Counted from the stretch's first letter, positions 20,127-28,047 are shown. The stretch: 38,717 nt of DNA from Spirochaetota bacterium (GCA_017302015.1 JAFLEE010000052.1:1-38717); one strand, 5' to 3'. The notes: generated by a model from the letters alone, not told the origin. Numbers and translations are program-made.

Positions 20127-21275
20127 CTAGGCCCGCCGGCCCGTGCCGTTGCCGATCCCGGCGACGTAGAAGTCGGCCTTGAGGCCGGTCTCGGCCGTAT
20201 AGCGCTCGCCGACCTCGCGGGTGAAGGCCTCCACGGCGGCCTCCTCGACGAGGCTCACCGTGCAGCCGCCGAAGCCGGCGCCGGTCATGCGGCTGCCCAG
20301 CACGCCCCCCACGGCCCAGGCCGCGGCGGCGAGGCTGTCGAGTTCCTTGCCGGTGACCTCGTAGTCGTCGCGCAGGCTCTCGTGGCTCTCGTTCATGAGT
20401 TTCCCGAAGGCCTTGAGGTCGCCGGCCTTGAGGACGGCCACGGCCCGCTTGGTCCGGTCGATCTCGCTCACCACGTGGCGGGCGCGCTTCAGGAGGATCT
20501 CCGAGCCGAGCTGAGATTTGCGCTTGGCGAAGGCGGCCGGCGAGAGTTCGACGAGGTGCTTGACCTTCATGAGCTTGGCCGCCTCCTCGCATTCCCCGCG
20601 GCGCTCGTTGTATTTGCTGTCGGCGAGTTCTCGGCGCTTGTTCGTGTTGGCGATGACCACCTTCGCCGTGCCGAGGGCCAGGGGCACGTGCTCGTACTGG
20701 AGCGTGGCGCAATCGAGGAAGACCGCGTGGTCCTTCTTGCCCATGCCGATGGCGAACTGGTCCATGATGCCGCAATTGACCCCGACGAACTTATTCTCGG
20801 CCTCCTGGGAATAGCGCACCAGGGATACCCGGTCGACGGCGAGGCCGAAGAGGTCGTCGGCGGCCACGGCCGTCGCCAATTCGATGGAGGCGCTGGAGGA
20901 GAGGCCGGCCCCGTTGGGGAGGTCGCCGTGGAAATAGAGGTCCATCCCCCCCACGCGGTGGCCCTTGCCCGCCATCACCGACAGCACGCCCTTGGGGTAA
21001 TTCGTCCAGTCGTCGGCGGGGAGGTACTTGAGGTTGTCGAGGGGGATCTCCTTCACGAGGGGAAAATTGCCCGAGGCCATGCGAAGCACCCGGTCGGCGC
21101 GCTTTCGCGCCACGACCCAGGTGCCCAGGGTGAGGGCGCAGGGGAAGACCGGCCCGCCGTTATAATCCACGTGCTCGCCGATGAGGTTCACGCGGCCGGG
21201 GGAAAAGTAGGCGCGCGGGTCGCCGCCGGCGCCGAAGGCCTTCGTGAACGCCCCGAACAGATCTTCTTTCTTCAT
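20127..21275 (-). CDS. galK: Galactokinase (GHMP kinase family)
   Basis: 382 residues, as usual for GalK. The ATG at 21275 is chosen over the upstream frame (to 21368) because GGAGAG precedes it and the family motif follows after about 25 residues. Motif 1 is SPGRVNLIGEHVDYNGG (galactose binding), motif 2 PNGAGLSSSASIELA (phosphate loop), motif 3 GSRMTGAGFGGCTVSLV. The enzyme phosphorylates alpha-D-galactose at C1 with ATP, the first step of the Leloir pathway. It fits the GH36-type alpha-galactosidase at 34351-36303 that could release galactose. The sigma-54 activator follows after 36 bp. Its control region holds TGCCAA-N5-TTGGCA just downstream of a TATAAT box. Confidence 0.95.
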   Translation of the reverse strand: MKKEDLFGAFTKAFGAGGDPRAYFSPGRVNLIGEHVDYNGGPVFPCALTLGTWVVARKRADRVLRMASGNFPLVKEIPLDNLKYLPADDWTNYPKGVLSVMAGKGHRVGGMDLYFHGDLPNGAGLSSSASIELATAVAADDLFGLAVDRVSLVRYSQEAENKFVGVNCGIMDQFAIGMGKKDHAVFLDCATLQYEHVPLALGTAKVVIANTNKRRELADSKYNERRGECEEAAKLMKVKHLVELSPAAFAKRKSQLGSEILLKRARHVVSEIDRTKRAVAVLKAGDLKAFGKLMNESHESLRDDYEVTGKELDSLAAAAWAVGGVLGSRMTGAGFGGCTVSLVEEAAVEAFTREVGERYTAETGLKADFYVAGIGNGTGRRA

Positions 21276-21350
21276 CTCGACTCTCCAGACAGCCGCCCCG
21301 GGGCTGCCTCCCCGAGGCCAGGGAAAGGCAAGGGAACCAACAGGGCAAAG

Positions 21351-21373
21351 TGCCAATAATTTTGGCAATTATA
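21351..21373 (-). promoter_or_regulatory. galK promoter: TATAAT box and overlapping TGCCAA-N5-TTGGCA inverted repeat
   Basis: On the minus strand TATAAT is at 21368-21373. The next 17 bases (21351-21367) read TGCCAA-TAATT-TTGGCA on the plus strand, a perfect 6-bp inverted repeat with a 5-bp spacer, sitting over the expected transcription start. That position is typical of a repressor operator. The leader to the galK ATG at 21275 would be about 85 bases. Confidence 0.5.
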
Positions 21374-21413
21374 GCACGGCCCGAACCTTTGGGCATGCCC
21401 CTTGCAGGGGGAA

Positions 21414-21422
21414 TGTTATGAT
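21414..21422 (+). promoter_or_regulatory. Extended -10 promoter (TGTTATGAT) for the outer-membrane protein gene
   Basis: TG-T-TATGAT is an extended -10 element on the plus strand, between the divergent galK promoter and the ATG at 21527. Transcription would start near 21429, leaving about 98 bases of leader that holds two strong hairpins. Confidence 0.45.
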
Positions 21423-21453
21423 CAAGGCGATTCGGTCGGTTGCAATAAAAAGA

Positions 21454-21497
21454 GGGGATTGGGAATCCCCGCGGAAAGCCGGCGCCAGGAAGGCGCC
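21454..21497 (+). other. Structured 5' leader with two hairpins ahead of the outer-membrane protein gene
   Basis: GGGGATT (21454-21460) and AATCCCC (21464-21470) form a perfect 7-bp stem with a three-base loop. GGCGCC (21481-21486) and GGCGCC (21492-21497) form a second stem with a five-base loop. Between them lies GCGGAAAGCC. The Shine-Dalgarno AAAAGGAG follows at 21513-21520, six bases before ATG. A regulatory leader, such as a riboswitch or thermometer, is possible; it does not match a class I recognise. Confidence 0.4.
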
Positions 21498-21526
21498 AAT
21501 AGCGCCTCCCGCAAAAGGAGTCTCGA

Positions 21527-23287
21527 ATGCGGATGTTAAAGACATTAGTCCTCCTGGTGGTCGCCACCGGGTTGGGAAATATGGCCAACGCGGCGCTCAG
21601 CGAAGACGGCATCGACAAGGTCACCTACAGCATGTTCAAGGGCAAGTGAGCCCCCCTCTACGACCCCTTCGAGACCAAGAAGTTCACCCAATCGTTCATG
21701 ATGTACAAACTCTCGGGCCTGAACACCACCTCCCCCTATTTCCTGCGCACCCTCGACCTCGGCGCGGGGTTCAAGCTGGGCGAAGGCGGCCATGCCCTCG
21801 TCCTCGCCATGAGCATCTACGACAATACGCTGGGCTACTCCTCCAGCAATTCCGCCGCCTCGGCCACCAGCGTGGAGTACGCCACCAACGGGGTGCCGTT
21901 CTTCACCAACGGCACCGCCGCCGCCACCAACACCTCCCAAGACAGCGCCACCCCCTTGGGCCGCTATTATGGCAACCGGGGGATCGACGCCAATATCGGC
22001 CTCAACCTGAAGATCGCCAAGGATGTGAACCTCGGCTTCAATTACCTGGTCAATGGCGTCGAGAACCTCAATTCCTTCCAGAACCGGGGCGCCACCGCGA
22101 AGACCTTCACCAACGGCACCTCGCTGGTCGGCTATTCCCAAGGCTATTCCAACACCTACAGCAACGTCGGCTCCTTCCGCCAGCAACTCACGGCCCTCTT
22201 CGCCGCCGGCACCTTCGAAGGAACCGTCTATGTCGCCTTGGCCGATCAGCGTAAGAAGTTCGACTACCGCCTCGACGCGACCAACGAAGACCTCTACGGC
22301 ACGGGCGTGGCGATGAAGCGCGAAGCCACCTCCGTCTCCGGCACCGCCAACCAGACCACGGCCGCGGGGATGGACAGCATGGCCAACGTCTCGCTGCGCC
22401 ATTCCCTCTTCAGCGTGGGCACCCAATTGCGCTTCGACAAGATCCTCGACAGCAAATGGTACCTCACCGCCGATTGGGACCACGCGATCTTCCCCACGGG
22501 GGTCGGCGCCGACACCAATCTAAACGTCTATAGCCGGTCGACGGTCGTGCAGCAGTGGAACACCAACCTCACCACCGGCGCGGCCCCCACCAACACGGTG
22601 TCCACCCGCGAGGCGAACCAGTACACCAACGCCGCCTACGACCGCTTCGCCCTGGGCGTCCGGATGTACCACAAATGGAAATTCGACACCGTCACCCTCG
22701 GCGTGTATCCCCGCGCCCTTTGGAACCACGCCGAATCCCGCTATAGCCATTACGCCACCTTCCAATCCAATTTCCAGCAGGACGTGAACGCCAACGGCAC
22801 CCTCACCGACGCCGGCGACACCAATTTCACGGCCACCTACACCACCGCCAGCGATTCCCGCTCCATCCTCTCCAACGAGTTCGAGGTGCGCCTCCCCTTC
22901 GCCACCCAGTGGAAGGTGAGCCCGCAATTCACCTTCTATCTCGGCGCCACGGCCCGCTACCTCGTGAGCGTCACCACCGAGCGCCTGGACGAGGGCTCGG
23001 TCGCCAACATCCTCGCCTCCACCGGAAGCCCCCTCACCGATGTCGCTTCCTACGTGGATTCCTCCGGCCTGGCGAAGAGCTGGGGCGCCGCCACGACGAC
23101 CACGACGACGACGGTCGTGACCCCCCGCCTCATCGGCAGCTATTCCCTGGGCCTCGTATGGAGCCCGTCCGAGAAGGTCGAGTTCGCCCTCACCTTCAAC
23201 GCCGAGCGTCCGTTCATGAACGATTCGGCGGGCGCCCAGGCCCCGCTCCTCGCCGGCGCCGACCTGAGCTTCGCCTACACGTTCTAA
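21527..23287 (+). CDS. Outer-membrane beta-barrel-like protein gene interrupted by an in-frame TGA
   Basis: ATG at 21527 with AAAAGGAG upstream encodes a signal peptide (TLVLLVVATGLGNMANA) and SEDGIDKVTYSMFKGK, then TGA at 21647-21649, then without frame change APLYDPFETKKFTQSFMMYK and a 530-residue mature domain ending LSFAYTF. The C-terminal Phe, alternating strands and Asn/Thr-rich loops indicate an outer membrane barrel. Reading the TGA as Trp (one base from TGG) would give a seamless protein of 586 residues. The first ATG after the TGA is at 21698 and would yield a product with no signal peptide. Other genes here use TGA as stop, so code reassignment is unlikely; no selenocysteine hairpin is evident. 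A nonsense mutation, readthrough or a sequencing error remain possible. A Thr run (encoded by ACG repeats near 23093-23112) is a further oddity. Confidence 0.75.
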
Positions 23288-23325
23288 ATCCGACCATCCG
23301 CGTCGCGCACGGTTCGCGATCGAAT

Positions 23326-23358
23326 AAAAAAGCCCGGGGGAAAACCCCGGGCTTTTTT
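23326..23358. terminator. Bidirectional intrinsic terminator
   Basis: A-run, then AGCCCGGGG (23331-23339), loop GAAAA, CCCCGGGCT (23345-23353), then a T-run to 23358. The perfect 9-bp GC stem with A/T runs on both sides can end transcription of the outer-membrane gene (stop at 23287) and also serve the opposite strand. Confidence 0.92.
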
Positions 23359-23433
23359 ATCGCGCATAAACCGTCGTATGGCCGCGCCGAACTCCATGGG
23401 CCACACCGATATCGACAGCCGCCTTGCCCCATG

Positions 23434-23459
23434 AAAAAGCCCGGGGTCTCCCCCGGGCC
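23434..23459 (-). terminator. Intrinsic terminator of the small secreted protein gene
   Basis: AAAAA followed by GCCCGGGG-TCTC-CCCCGGGC; on the minus strand this reads as an 8-bp GC stem followed by TTTTT. It lies 28 bp after the stop of the minus-strand gene at 23487. Its stem is nearly identical to that of the terminator at 23326-23358. Confidence 0.85.
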
Positions 23460-23486
23460 TTGTCGGTCCGCCTTTCGGGGGCCCGC

Positions 23487-23882
23487 CTATTCCGACTTTT
23501 TTTTCTTCTTCTTCCCACCCTTCTCGGCGCTCTGGATCGAGAGGGTGATGACGGTGAGTTCGCCGTCCTTCTCGGAATAGGAGACGGTCACCTTGTCGTC
23601 CTTCTTGAAGTCCGCGAGGGTCGCCCCCTCCTTCTTCGAAGCGGGGAAGAAGGCGCTCTTCTCGCCGACCTTGAGGGTCTTCCCGTCCACCATCAGGGTG
23701 CCGGCCTTGGCGTCGATCTCGCCCACCGCGCCCATGAGCACCTTGGCGCCATCGCCCGATGCGGCCCCGTCGCCCTTCCCGCCCCCCTTATTCCCCTTGG
23801 CCGAAAGCGGCAAGAGGCAGACCGAGGCGGCCAGGAGGCCCATCAAGACCGCGCGCGCGAAACTTCCCTTGTTGATCTCCAT
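23487..23882 (-). CDS. Small secreted protein with lysine-rich tail, function unknown
   Basis: 131 residues from the ATG at 23882, which has GGAGG nine bases upstream; the longer frame to 24074 has no coding look. A signal peptide is visible (ARAVLMGLLAASVCLLPLSAKG), then a Gly/Lys linker, then a single small domain of about 60 residues (MGAVGEIDAKAGTLMVDGKTL ... DDKVTVSYSEKDGELTVI). That domain recalls the small beta-barrel of DUF5666-like or copper-resistance-type periplasmic proteins, and the chain ends with KGGKKKKKKSE. A periplasmic or surface location is likely. An extended -10 box lies upstream and an intrinsic terminator follows, so it is a one-gene unit. No enzyme motif is seen. Confidence 0.75.
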   Translation of the reverse strand: MEINKGSFARAVLMGLLAASVCLLPLSAKGNKGGGKGDGAASGDGAKVLMGAVGEIDAKAGTLMVDGKTLKVGEKSAFFPASKKEGATLADFKKDDKVTVSYSEKDGELTVITLSIQSAEKGGKKKKKKSE

Positions 23883-23925
23883 CGGATCCTCCGTGGCGCC
23901 GCTGTGCGCGGGCGCATCTTCCCCA

Positions 23926-23934
23926 ACTATACCA
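23926..23934 (-). promoter_or_regulatory. Extended -10 promoter (TGGTATAGT) of the small secreted protein gene
   Basis: On the minus strand TG-G-TATAGT lies 43 bp before the ATG at 23882, giving a leader of about 37 bases with GGAGG. The remaining part of the gap (to 24137) shows no gene; it holds an A/T-rich patch at 23980-23993. Confidence 0.55.
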
Positions 23935-24137
23935 CCCGCGCCGCCCATGGGTGAAACGCGAATGCCCGACCGCATCGGGGAATAATAATTGAACCTTCCC
24001 GGAAGACCCCGACCCCGCCGATAAAATCCCCGGGGCAACGGGATGAAGGCCGGGGCCCGGCACCCGAGGATCATCCTGTTTAGGCAGAAGGATCGGGAAG
24101 CCGATCGTCCGTGGCGAAAGGGCCGGCCCCTACCGCT

Positions 24138-24632
24138 TTAGGGCTTCAGCCAGGTGCGGTCTTCCACGGGGATGGCCACGCCGGTATTGCACATCTTGTG
24201 CTCTTCGCCGATGAGGTTCCCCCCGGGGCGTTCCACCAGATCGGCCAGGGTGAACGCGCTGAGCACCTTCACGTTCTCGGTGCGCACTTGGTGGAGCGCC
24301 AGGTGGAAGGCGCAGACGGATTTCATCTGTTCGGGCTTGGTATCGACGACGGGCTCGAGGATGACGCCCTGGCAATTTTCGATGATCTCGAGGAGGGTGA
24401 TCTCACGGGCGGCGCGGGCGAGGAAAACCCCCCCGTGGGTGCCGCGCACCGACTTGAGCATCCCGGCCTTCACGAGGTGGGCCAGGATCTTGGAGAGGTA
24501 GGTCGGGGAGCAATCGAGGGTCTTGGCGATGGGGCCGAGGGAAACGGGGGTTTCCTCGGCCAAACCTTTCTTCTGCAGGAGGCCGAGGTGCACCAGCACG
24601 CATATGGCCATTTCCGTGGTCTTGGTCAGCAT
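24138..24632 (-). CDS. Rrf2-family transcriptional regulator
   Basis: 164 residues from the ATG at 24632, with GGAG upstream; the frame to 24692 is an unneeded extension. The winged helix is typical of Rrf2: MLTKTTEMAICVLVHL, VSLGPIAKTLDCSPTYLSKI and VRGTHGGVFLARAAREITLLEII. Cysteines are at 11, 41, 87, 107 and 148. The triad of IscR/NsrR that binds an Fe-S cluster has closer spacing, so a cluster is uncertain, though C87, C107 and C148 could serve. Such proteins repress genes in response to Fe-S status, NO or redox state. The two-CxxC protein and CheD lie upstream on the same strand, though with a 273-bp gap; a TATACT box (24706-24711) may start a separate message. Confidence 0.88.
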   Translation of the reverse strand: MLTKTTEMAICVLVHLGLLQKKGLAEETPVSLGPIAKTLDCSPTYLSKILAHLVKAGMLKSVRGTHGGVFLARAAREITLLEIIENCQGVILEPVVDTKPEQMKSVCAFHLALHQVRTENVKVLSAFTLADLVERPGGNLIGEEHKMCNTGVAIPVEDRTWLKP

Positions 24633-24705
24633 GGGGCGGGCTCCAGCGATTGGGGTGGACGGGAGCCTTATTTTCCCTTCGAATCCTCCCAAATGCCAGC
24701 CCGCG

Positions 24706-24711
24706 AGTATA
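24706..24711 (-). promoter_or_regulatory. -10 box candidate (TATACT) upstream of the Rrf2 gene
   Basis: TATACT on the minus strand, 74 bp from the Rrf2 ATG, within a GTATAC palindrome that might also bind a dimeric regulator. No good -35 partner. The gap 24633-24905 otherwise shows no supported gene. Confidence 0.35.
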
Positions 24712-24905
24712 CGGTTGTCATGTATCCGATTTGCCCTGAACTTTCGCCGCCGGCTTCGAGTTGGGGCGCCGACCCCCGACGCCGAGGCTGGAACGGAACT
24801 CCCCGACGCGCCAGCGCCTCATGGCCTCGCAGACATCCACCACCAGGCGGAGGGTGGGGAGCCCCTCGGGGGGGAGCGGGAGGGCGCCTTCGCCGCCGGG
24901 CCCGT

Positions 24906-25115
24906 TCACGGGCTCCCCCTTTCGGCGGGACGGACGAGCTCGAGGGAGGCGCCGGTCAAGTCGTGGGTCGGATGGAGGGCGTCGCCGAAGGACTTGGTGA
25001 GGTTGATATCCATGACGCACCCCGAACAGATATGCCGCGCCCCCGATTGGGGATGCACCACCGGGTGCAGGGTGCCGGTGATCTTATGGCAATGCTCACA
25101 TTCCTGTAGATTCAC
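24906..25115 (-). CDS. Small two-CxxC zinc-ribbon-like protein
   Basis: 69 residues from a GTG start with AAGGAG seven bases upstream. Two pairs of cysteines, ECEHCHK (C6, C9) and HICSGCVM (C30, C33), make a likely four-Cys zinc or iron site. The C-terminal half is Pro/Glu-containing and variable. Its start overlaps the end of the cheD-like gene by 20 bases, so translation is coupled. Family unknown; a small regulatory or metal-binding role is a guess. Its size and codon use fit a real gene, and the overlap and SD support it. Confidence 0.65.
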   Translation of the reverse strand: MNLQECEHCHKITGTLHPVVHPQSGARHICSGCVMDINLTKSFGDALHPTHDLTGASLELVRPAERGSP

Positions 25116-25668
25116 GGTCGGGCTCCTTCGGTGGATTCTGGGATTCTTGGGGGTTTTGGGCGTTTTGGAAGGTCTCGGAGGCCGATTGGAGGCGCTTCAC
25201 GCGCACCTCCCCCGTCTTGGGGAGGAGGATGACCTTCCGCCCTTGGCGCCCGCCCACGTCCCGGGCGGCGAGGCTTAAGCCAGCCTCTTCGATCACGCGG
25301 AGGGCCACGACGAGATTCGCGTCGCCGGGGCTCCCCATGGAACCGGGGGCCGCCTCCGCGACGGTGATGGAGGCGCCGCCGAAGAGTTTCAGCACGAGTT
25401 GGCTGCGGAGGATGCCCAAGCCCGTGAACTGGGAGAGGAGGTCTTCGATGGCCTCGTCGACGAAGAGGCGCGAGGCCCGCCCCGCATCCGGCATGCGGCG
25501 GGAGCGGGTGGGATAGATGGCGTGCACCATGCCGGAAATCCCCCAATCGGGGGCGGAAATCACCAGGGCCAGGCAGGAGCCCACCACGGTGACGAGGGGT
25601 CGCTCTCCGCCGCTCACCATCAAGTCGCCGATCCCGAGTTGGATGGGGAAATTGGAGGATGCGTTCAT
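25096..25668 (-). CDS. cheD: CheD-like chemoreceptor glutamine deamidase, stand-alone
   Basis: 190 residues from the ATG at 25668, which precedes the domain directly (PIQLGIGDLMVSGG); an ATG at 25743 is an alternative, and neither has a strong SD. The CheD fold is clear: catalytic Cys in TVVGSCLALVIS, catalytic His in GMVHAIYPTRS, LVLKLFGGASITV and the closing DVGGRQGRKVILLPKTGEVRV. Known CheD deamidates Gln residues of chemoreceptors and binds CheC phosphatase. A Gln/Asn/Pro-rich tail (about 30 residues) follows the domain. No chemotaxis gene is near; instead the small CxxC protein overlaps its end by 20 bases. The target may be a receptor elsewhere or another protein. Confidence 0.82.
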   Translation of the reverse strand: MNASSNFPIQLGIGDLMVSGGERPLVTVVGSCLALVISAPDWGISGMVHAIYPTRSRRMPDAGRASRLFVDEAIEDLLSQFTGLGILRSQLVLKLFGGASITVAEAAPGSMGSPGDANLVVALRVIEEAGLSLAARDVGGRQGRKVILLPKTGEVRVKRLQSASETFQNAQNPQESQNPPKEPDRESTGM

Positions 25669-26132
25669 CGAATCGTCTTGACCAAAGGCATCCTGGGAAA
25701 GATTCGTGGATCCAAGGGAAAATTCCAGATTTTCATGGTCCATGCAATAGGATGAGCAACAAGCATGCCAAGGCCCCCGCATCGGAAAGCCCTTTTTTTG
25801 CCCCCGTTCAGGGCCCGCAAGCACCGGATAGGTCGTGCAGGGGCGGATCGCCGCAACGCATTGCGTTTTCGCAAGGACGAAACCGAGTCATCGAAATCCC
25901 ACCTACTCGCCTTCTATAGGGGATACTCCCATCGGGAACCGCTCACAAAGGCGCGATACGCCGGTTTCACGTATCGATTCGGCGATCGCAACGGGGAGAC
26001 CCCAGGGTCCTTGGTTGAATGGCGTGAAGGGCAATCTTATTTTTCACCTTCGGCCTTTTTGCACCCGCGCCCCCATCAGGTGTAATATTGAAGGGATTCC
26101 GCGCACGGGCTCGGGATCAGGAGCCCCCCCGG
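25669..26132. promoter_or_regulatory. 464-bp divergent intergenic region between cheD and the propeller-like lipoprotein gene
   Basis: No supported gene; short plus-strand frames here lack SD and domain sense. It holds a hairpin, CGATAC (25954-25959) and GTATCG (25971-25976), and the promoter of the downstream plus-strand gene. A minus-strand promoter for cheD was not identified with confidence. Base composition is less GC-rich than in the flanking genes. Confidence 0.4.
26059..26088 (+). promoter_or_regulatory. Promoter of the lipoprotein gene: TTGCAC, 18 bp, TAATAT
   Basis: TTGCAC at 26059-26064 and TAATAT at 26083-26088 with an 18-bp spacer resemble a housekeeping promoter. Transcription would start near 26095; AGGAG at 26119-26123 precedes the ATG at 26133. 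Confidence 0.5.
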
Positions 26133-27914
26133 ATGTCCCTCGGACGATTCTTGAAAGACCGTTGCGTCTGGCACCTGCACGCCCTGTCGAGCTCTGCCGT
26201 CTTGCTGCTTTCCTTGGCGGCTATTTCAACCTGCTCCCAACCCCGCGAGCGCGCCAATCCGTACGACCCCATGGCCACCAATTGGTCTGCGAATATCGTC
26301 TTCAGCAATTTCGTCCTCACCCTCAACCCCATCCTGACCAATACCGCCTCCCAATTCCAGGTCGCCGCGTACTCTCCGAAGGCGGAGGCCCTCTTCTACG
26401 ATTTCACCCTCCTCAGCGGGGGCGGCGCCCTCGACGGGCCGGCCGACCCCTCGAATAAGACGTTCAAGGCGCCGGCGATCCCCGGCGTTTCCACGGTGCA
26501 GCTCCTGCTGCGCAGCACGTCGGGGCTCTCGGCCGTGAAAACCCTCAATGTGACCGTCACCGACGATCCCGCCGCGGTGCGGACTAATTCGGTCACCAAC
26601 GCCCCCGGTGGCTCCGGCCAGGCCCCCGTCATCTCGGCCTTCACGGCGCCCACGAATGCCCTGCCCAAGGGCACTTCCCTTCCCTTGGTCGTCGTCGCCA
26701 GCGACCCCGACGGCGGCGCGCTCACCTACGCCTTCGCCATCGTGGGCGGGGGCGGCATCCTTGGCGGTACCGATGGGGCCACCGGCAAGATCTACAACGC
26801 CCCGGCCTCCAACGCCGCCGGCGGTCCGGCGACATTAAGGGTTACCGTCTCCAAAGCCGGGGGAAAATCGGCCAGTAGAGACCTCGTGCTGAACGTGGAC
26901 AAATCATGGATCACACTCGGATCCCCGGGGATCAGCGTCGCCGGGGTCGCCTCCGTCTCCATGGCGCTCGACTTCGCCGGGAATCCCTACGTCGCCTACG
27001 GCGATTCCAACGCCGCCATCCAGGGGGCCCTCACCGTACGCGCCTGGAACGGGGCCTGGAACGATGTGGGCGGCACTGGGGTGACCCCCAATGCGGTGAG
27101 CAACACCTCCATCGCCTGGAATCCCGCGATCAACGGGCCCTTCGTCGCCTACGCCGACGTTGCCACCACCTTCGCGAACGCCAGACAATACAATGGGTCG
27201 TGGAACCCCGTGGGGGCCAGTTTCGGCACGGGCGCCGCCAGCAGCATCAGCGCGGCGTTCTACGGGTCCGTCCCCCACGTCTTCTTCCGCGACTCCAGTT
27301 CCTTGAAGGGCCGCGTCTTTTCGAACGCGGGCTCCTGGGGTGAGATCATCGCGGGGCCGGCGACCCCGAACGACGTGATTTCGGGCTCCCTGGCCATCGA
27401 TGCCACGGGGGCCCCCTACGTCGCGTTCAAAGATACCTCCTTGCTGACGATCGGCTGTGCGAAGTGGTCCGCGGGCAATTGGAATCTCCTGGGATCCACC
27501 ACCAATATTTCCAGCGGAACGGCCAGCATCCCGAGCGTGGCCATCGATCCGATCGGGAACCCCGTCGTGGCCTTCCAAGATATGGTCGCGGTCGCCGGCA
27601 AGGCGTCCGCGATGGCGTTCTCCGGCACTTGGAATTTTCTCGCCGCGAAGGGATTCACCGCCCTCCTCGTCAATACCGTGAGCACCGCCATCAATGGCTT
27701 CGGGGATGTCTACGTCGCCAGCGACGGAACGTCAGGGAATTTGGCATCCGTCATGGTCTTCAAGGCCGGATCCTGGCAAGCGGTTGGCTCGTCGAACATC
27801 AGCCCCGCTCAGGCTACTGAAATCACCCTCAAATTGACCCCCTCGGGAGACCCGGTGGTCTGTTTCAGGGACGCCTCCGTCGGTTACCGCCCCACGGTAA
27901 TGACTTGGCGCTGA
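26133..27914 (+). CDS. Secreted lipoprotein with Ig-like and beta-propeller-like repeats
   Basis: 593 residues from the ATG at 26133 (AGGAG upstream; the TTG at 26088 is not needed). The N-terminus has a lipoprotein-like signal ending AAISTCSQ, though Thr at -1 is not the standard lipobox residue. It is followed by RERANPYDP, a motif seen after the lipid Cys in many spirochaete/PVC-type lipoproteins. Residues of about 45-270 contain two Ig-like segments (SDPDGGALTYAF). About 280-590 holds five or more repeats of the type WNGAWNDVG / YNGSWNPVG / SAGNWNLLG with 'AxDxxGxPYVAY' strands, as in sialidase-like or lectin-like beta-propellers. A surface-exposed binding protein is likely; no catalytic motif is seen. 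Stops with TGA. The gene is alone between a divergent cheD and a convergent glycosidase. Confidence 0.75.
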   Translation: MSLGRFLKDRCVWHLHALSSSAVLLLSLAAISTCSQPRERANPYDPMATNWSANIVFSNFVLTLNPILTNTASQFQVAAYSPKAEALFYDFTLLSGGGALDGPADPSNKTFKAPAIPGVSTVQLLLRSTSGLSAVKTLNVTVTDDPAAVRTNSVTNAPGGSGQAPVISAFTAPTNALPKGTSLPLVVVASDPDGGALTYAFAIVGGGGILGGTDGATGKIYNAPASNAAGGPATLRVTVSKAGGKSASRDLVLNVDKSWITLGSPGISVAGVASVSMALDFAGNPYVAYGDSNAAIQGALTVRAWNGAWNDVGGTGVTPNAVSNTSIAWNPAINGPFVAYADVATTFANARQYNGSWNPVGASFGTGAASSISAAFYGSVPHVFFRDSSSLKGRVFSNAGSWGEIIAGPATPNDVISGSLAIDATGAPYVAFKDTSLLTIGCAKWSAGNWNLLGSTTNISSGTASIPSVAIDPIGNPVVAFQDMVAVAGKASAMAFSGTWNFLAAKGFTALLVNTVSTAINGFGDVYVASDGTSGNLASVMVFKAGSWQAVGSSNISPAQATEITLKLTPSGDPVVCFRDASVGYRPTVMTWR

Positions 27915-28027
27915 TCGCGACCCCAAAAGCCTCGAACTGAAATCAAGCCGTCTGTTCCGAGGCACGACGGCTCTCCTCAGGCCAGCGAAGCGAGGGATCC
28001 ATCGCTCGGAACGTGGATGCCGACGCG

Positions 28028-28047
28028 CCGCCCCCGCGCAGGGGCGG
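28028..28047. other. Perfect GC-rich hairpin in the convergent gap
   Basis: CCGCCCC, loop CGCGCA, GGGGCGG between the lipoprotein gene (ends 27914) and the DUF4015 gene (ends 28056 on the minus strand). No T-run follows on either strand, so it may be a weak or Rho-assisted terminator. Confidence 0.4.

Noticed and set aside
21340-21373. Sigma-54 (-24/-12) promoter at galK
   Set aside because: On the minus strand TGGCAC is followed by TTGC too closely; the fixed 10-bp GG-to-GC spacing is absent.
21454-21497. Cyclic di-GMP (GEMM-I) riboswitch
   Set aside because: GCGGAAAGCC slightly recalls the GEMM core CGCAAAGCC, but the tetraloop receptor and the GGTAGC-type part are missing.
21647-21649. 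Selenocysteine at the in-frame TGA
   Set aside because: No bacterial SECIS-like stem-loop is apparent just after the codon, and the residue lies in a surface barrel, not a redox active site.
24111-25109. 332-residue plus-strand frame
   Set aside because: Antisense shadow of the Rrf2 and CxxC genes, an effect of G/C third positions.
25659-25919. 86-residue plus-strand frame in the cheD upstream gap
   Set aside because: No SD, no recognisable motif, and composition unlike the neighbouring coding DNA.
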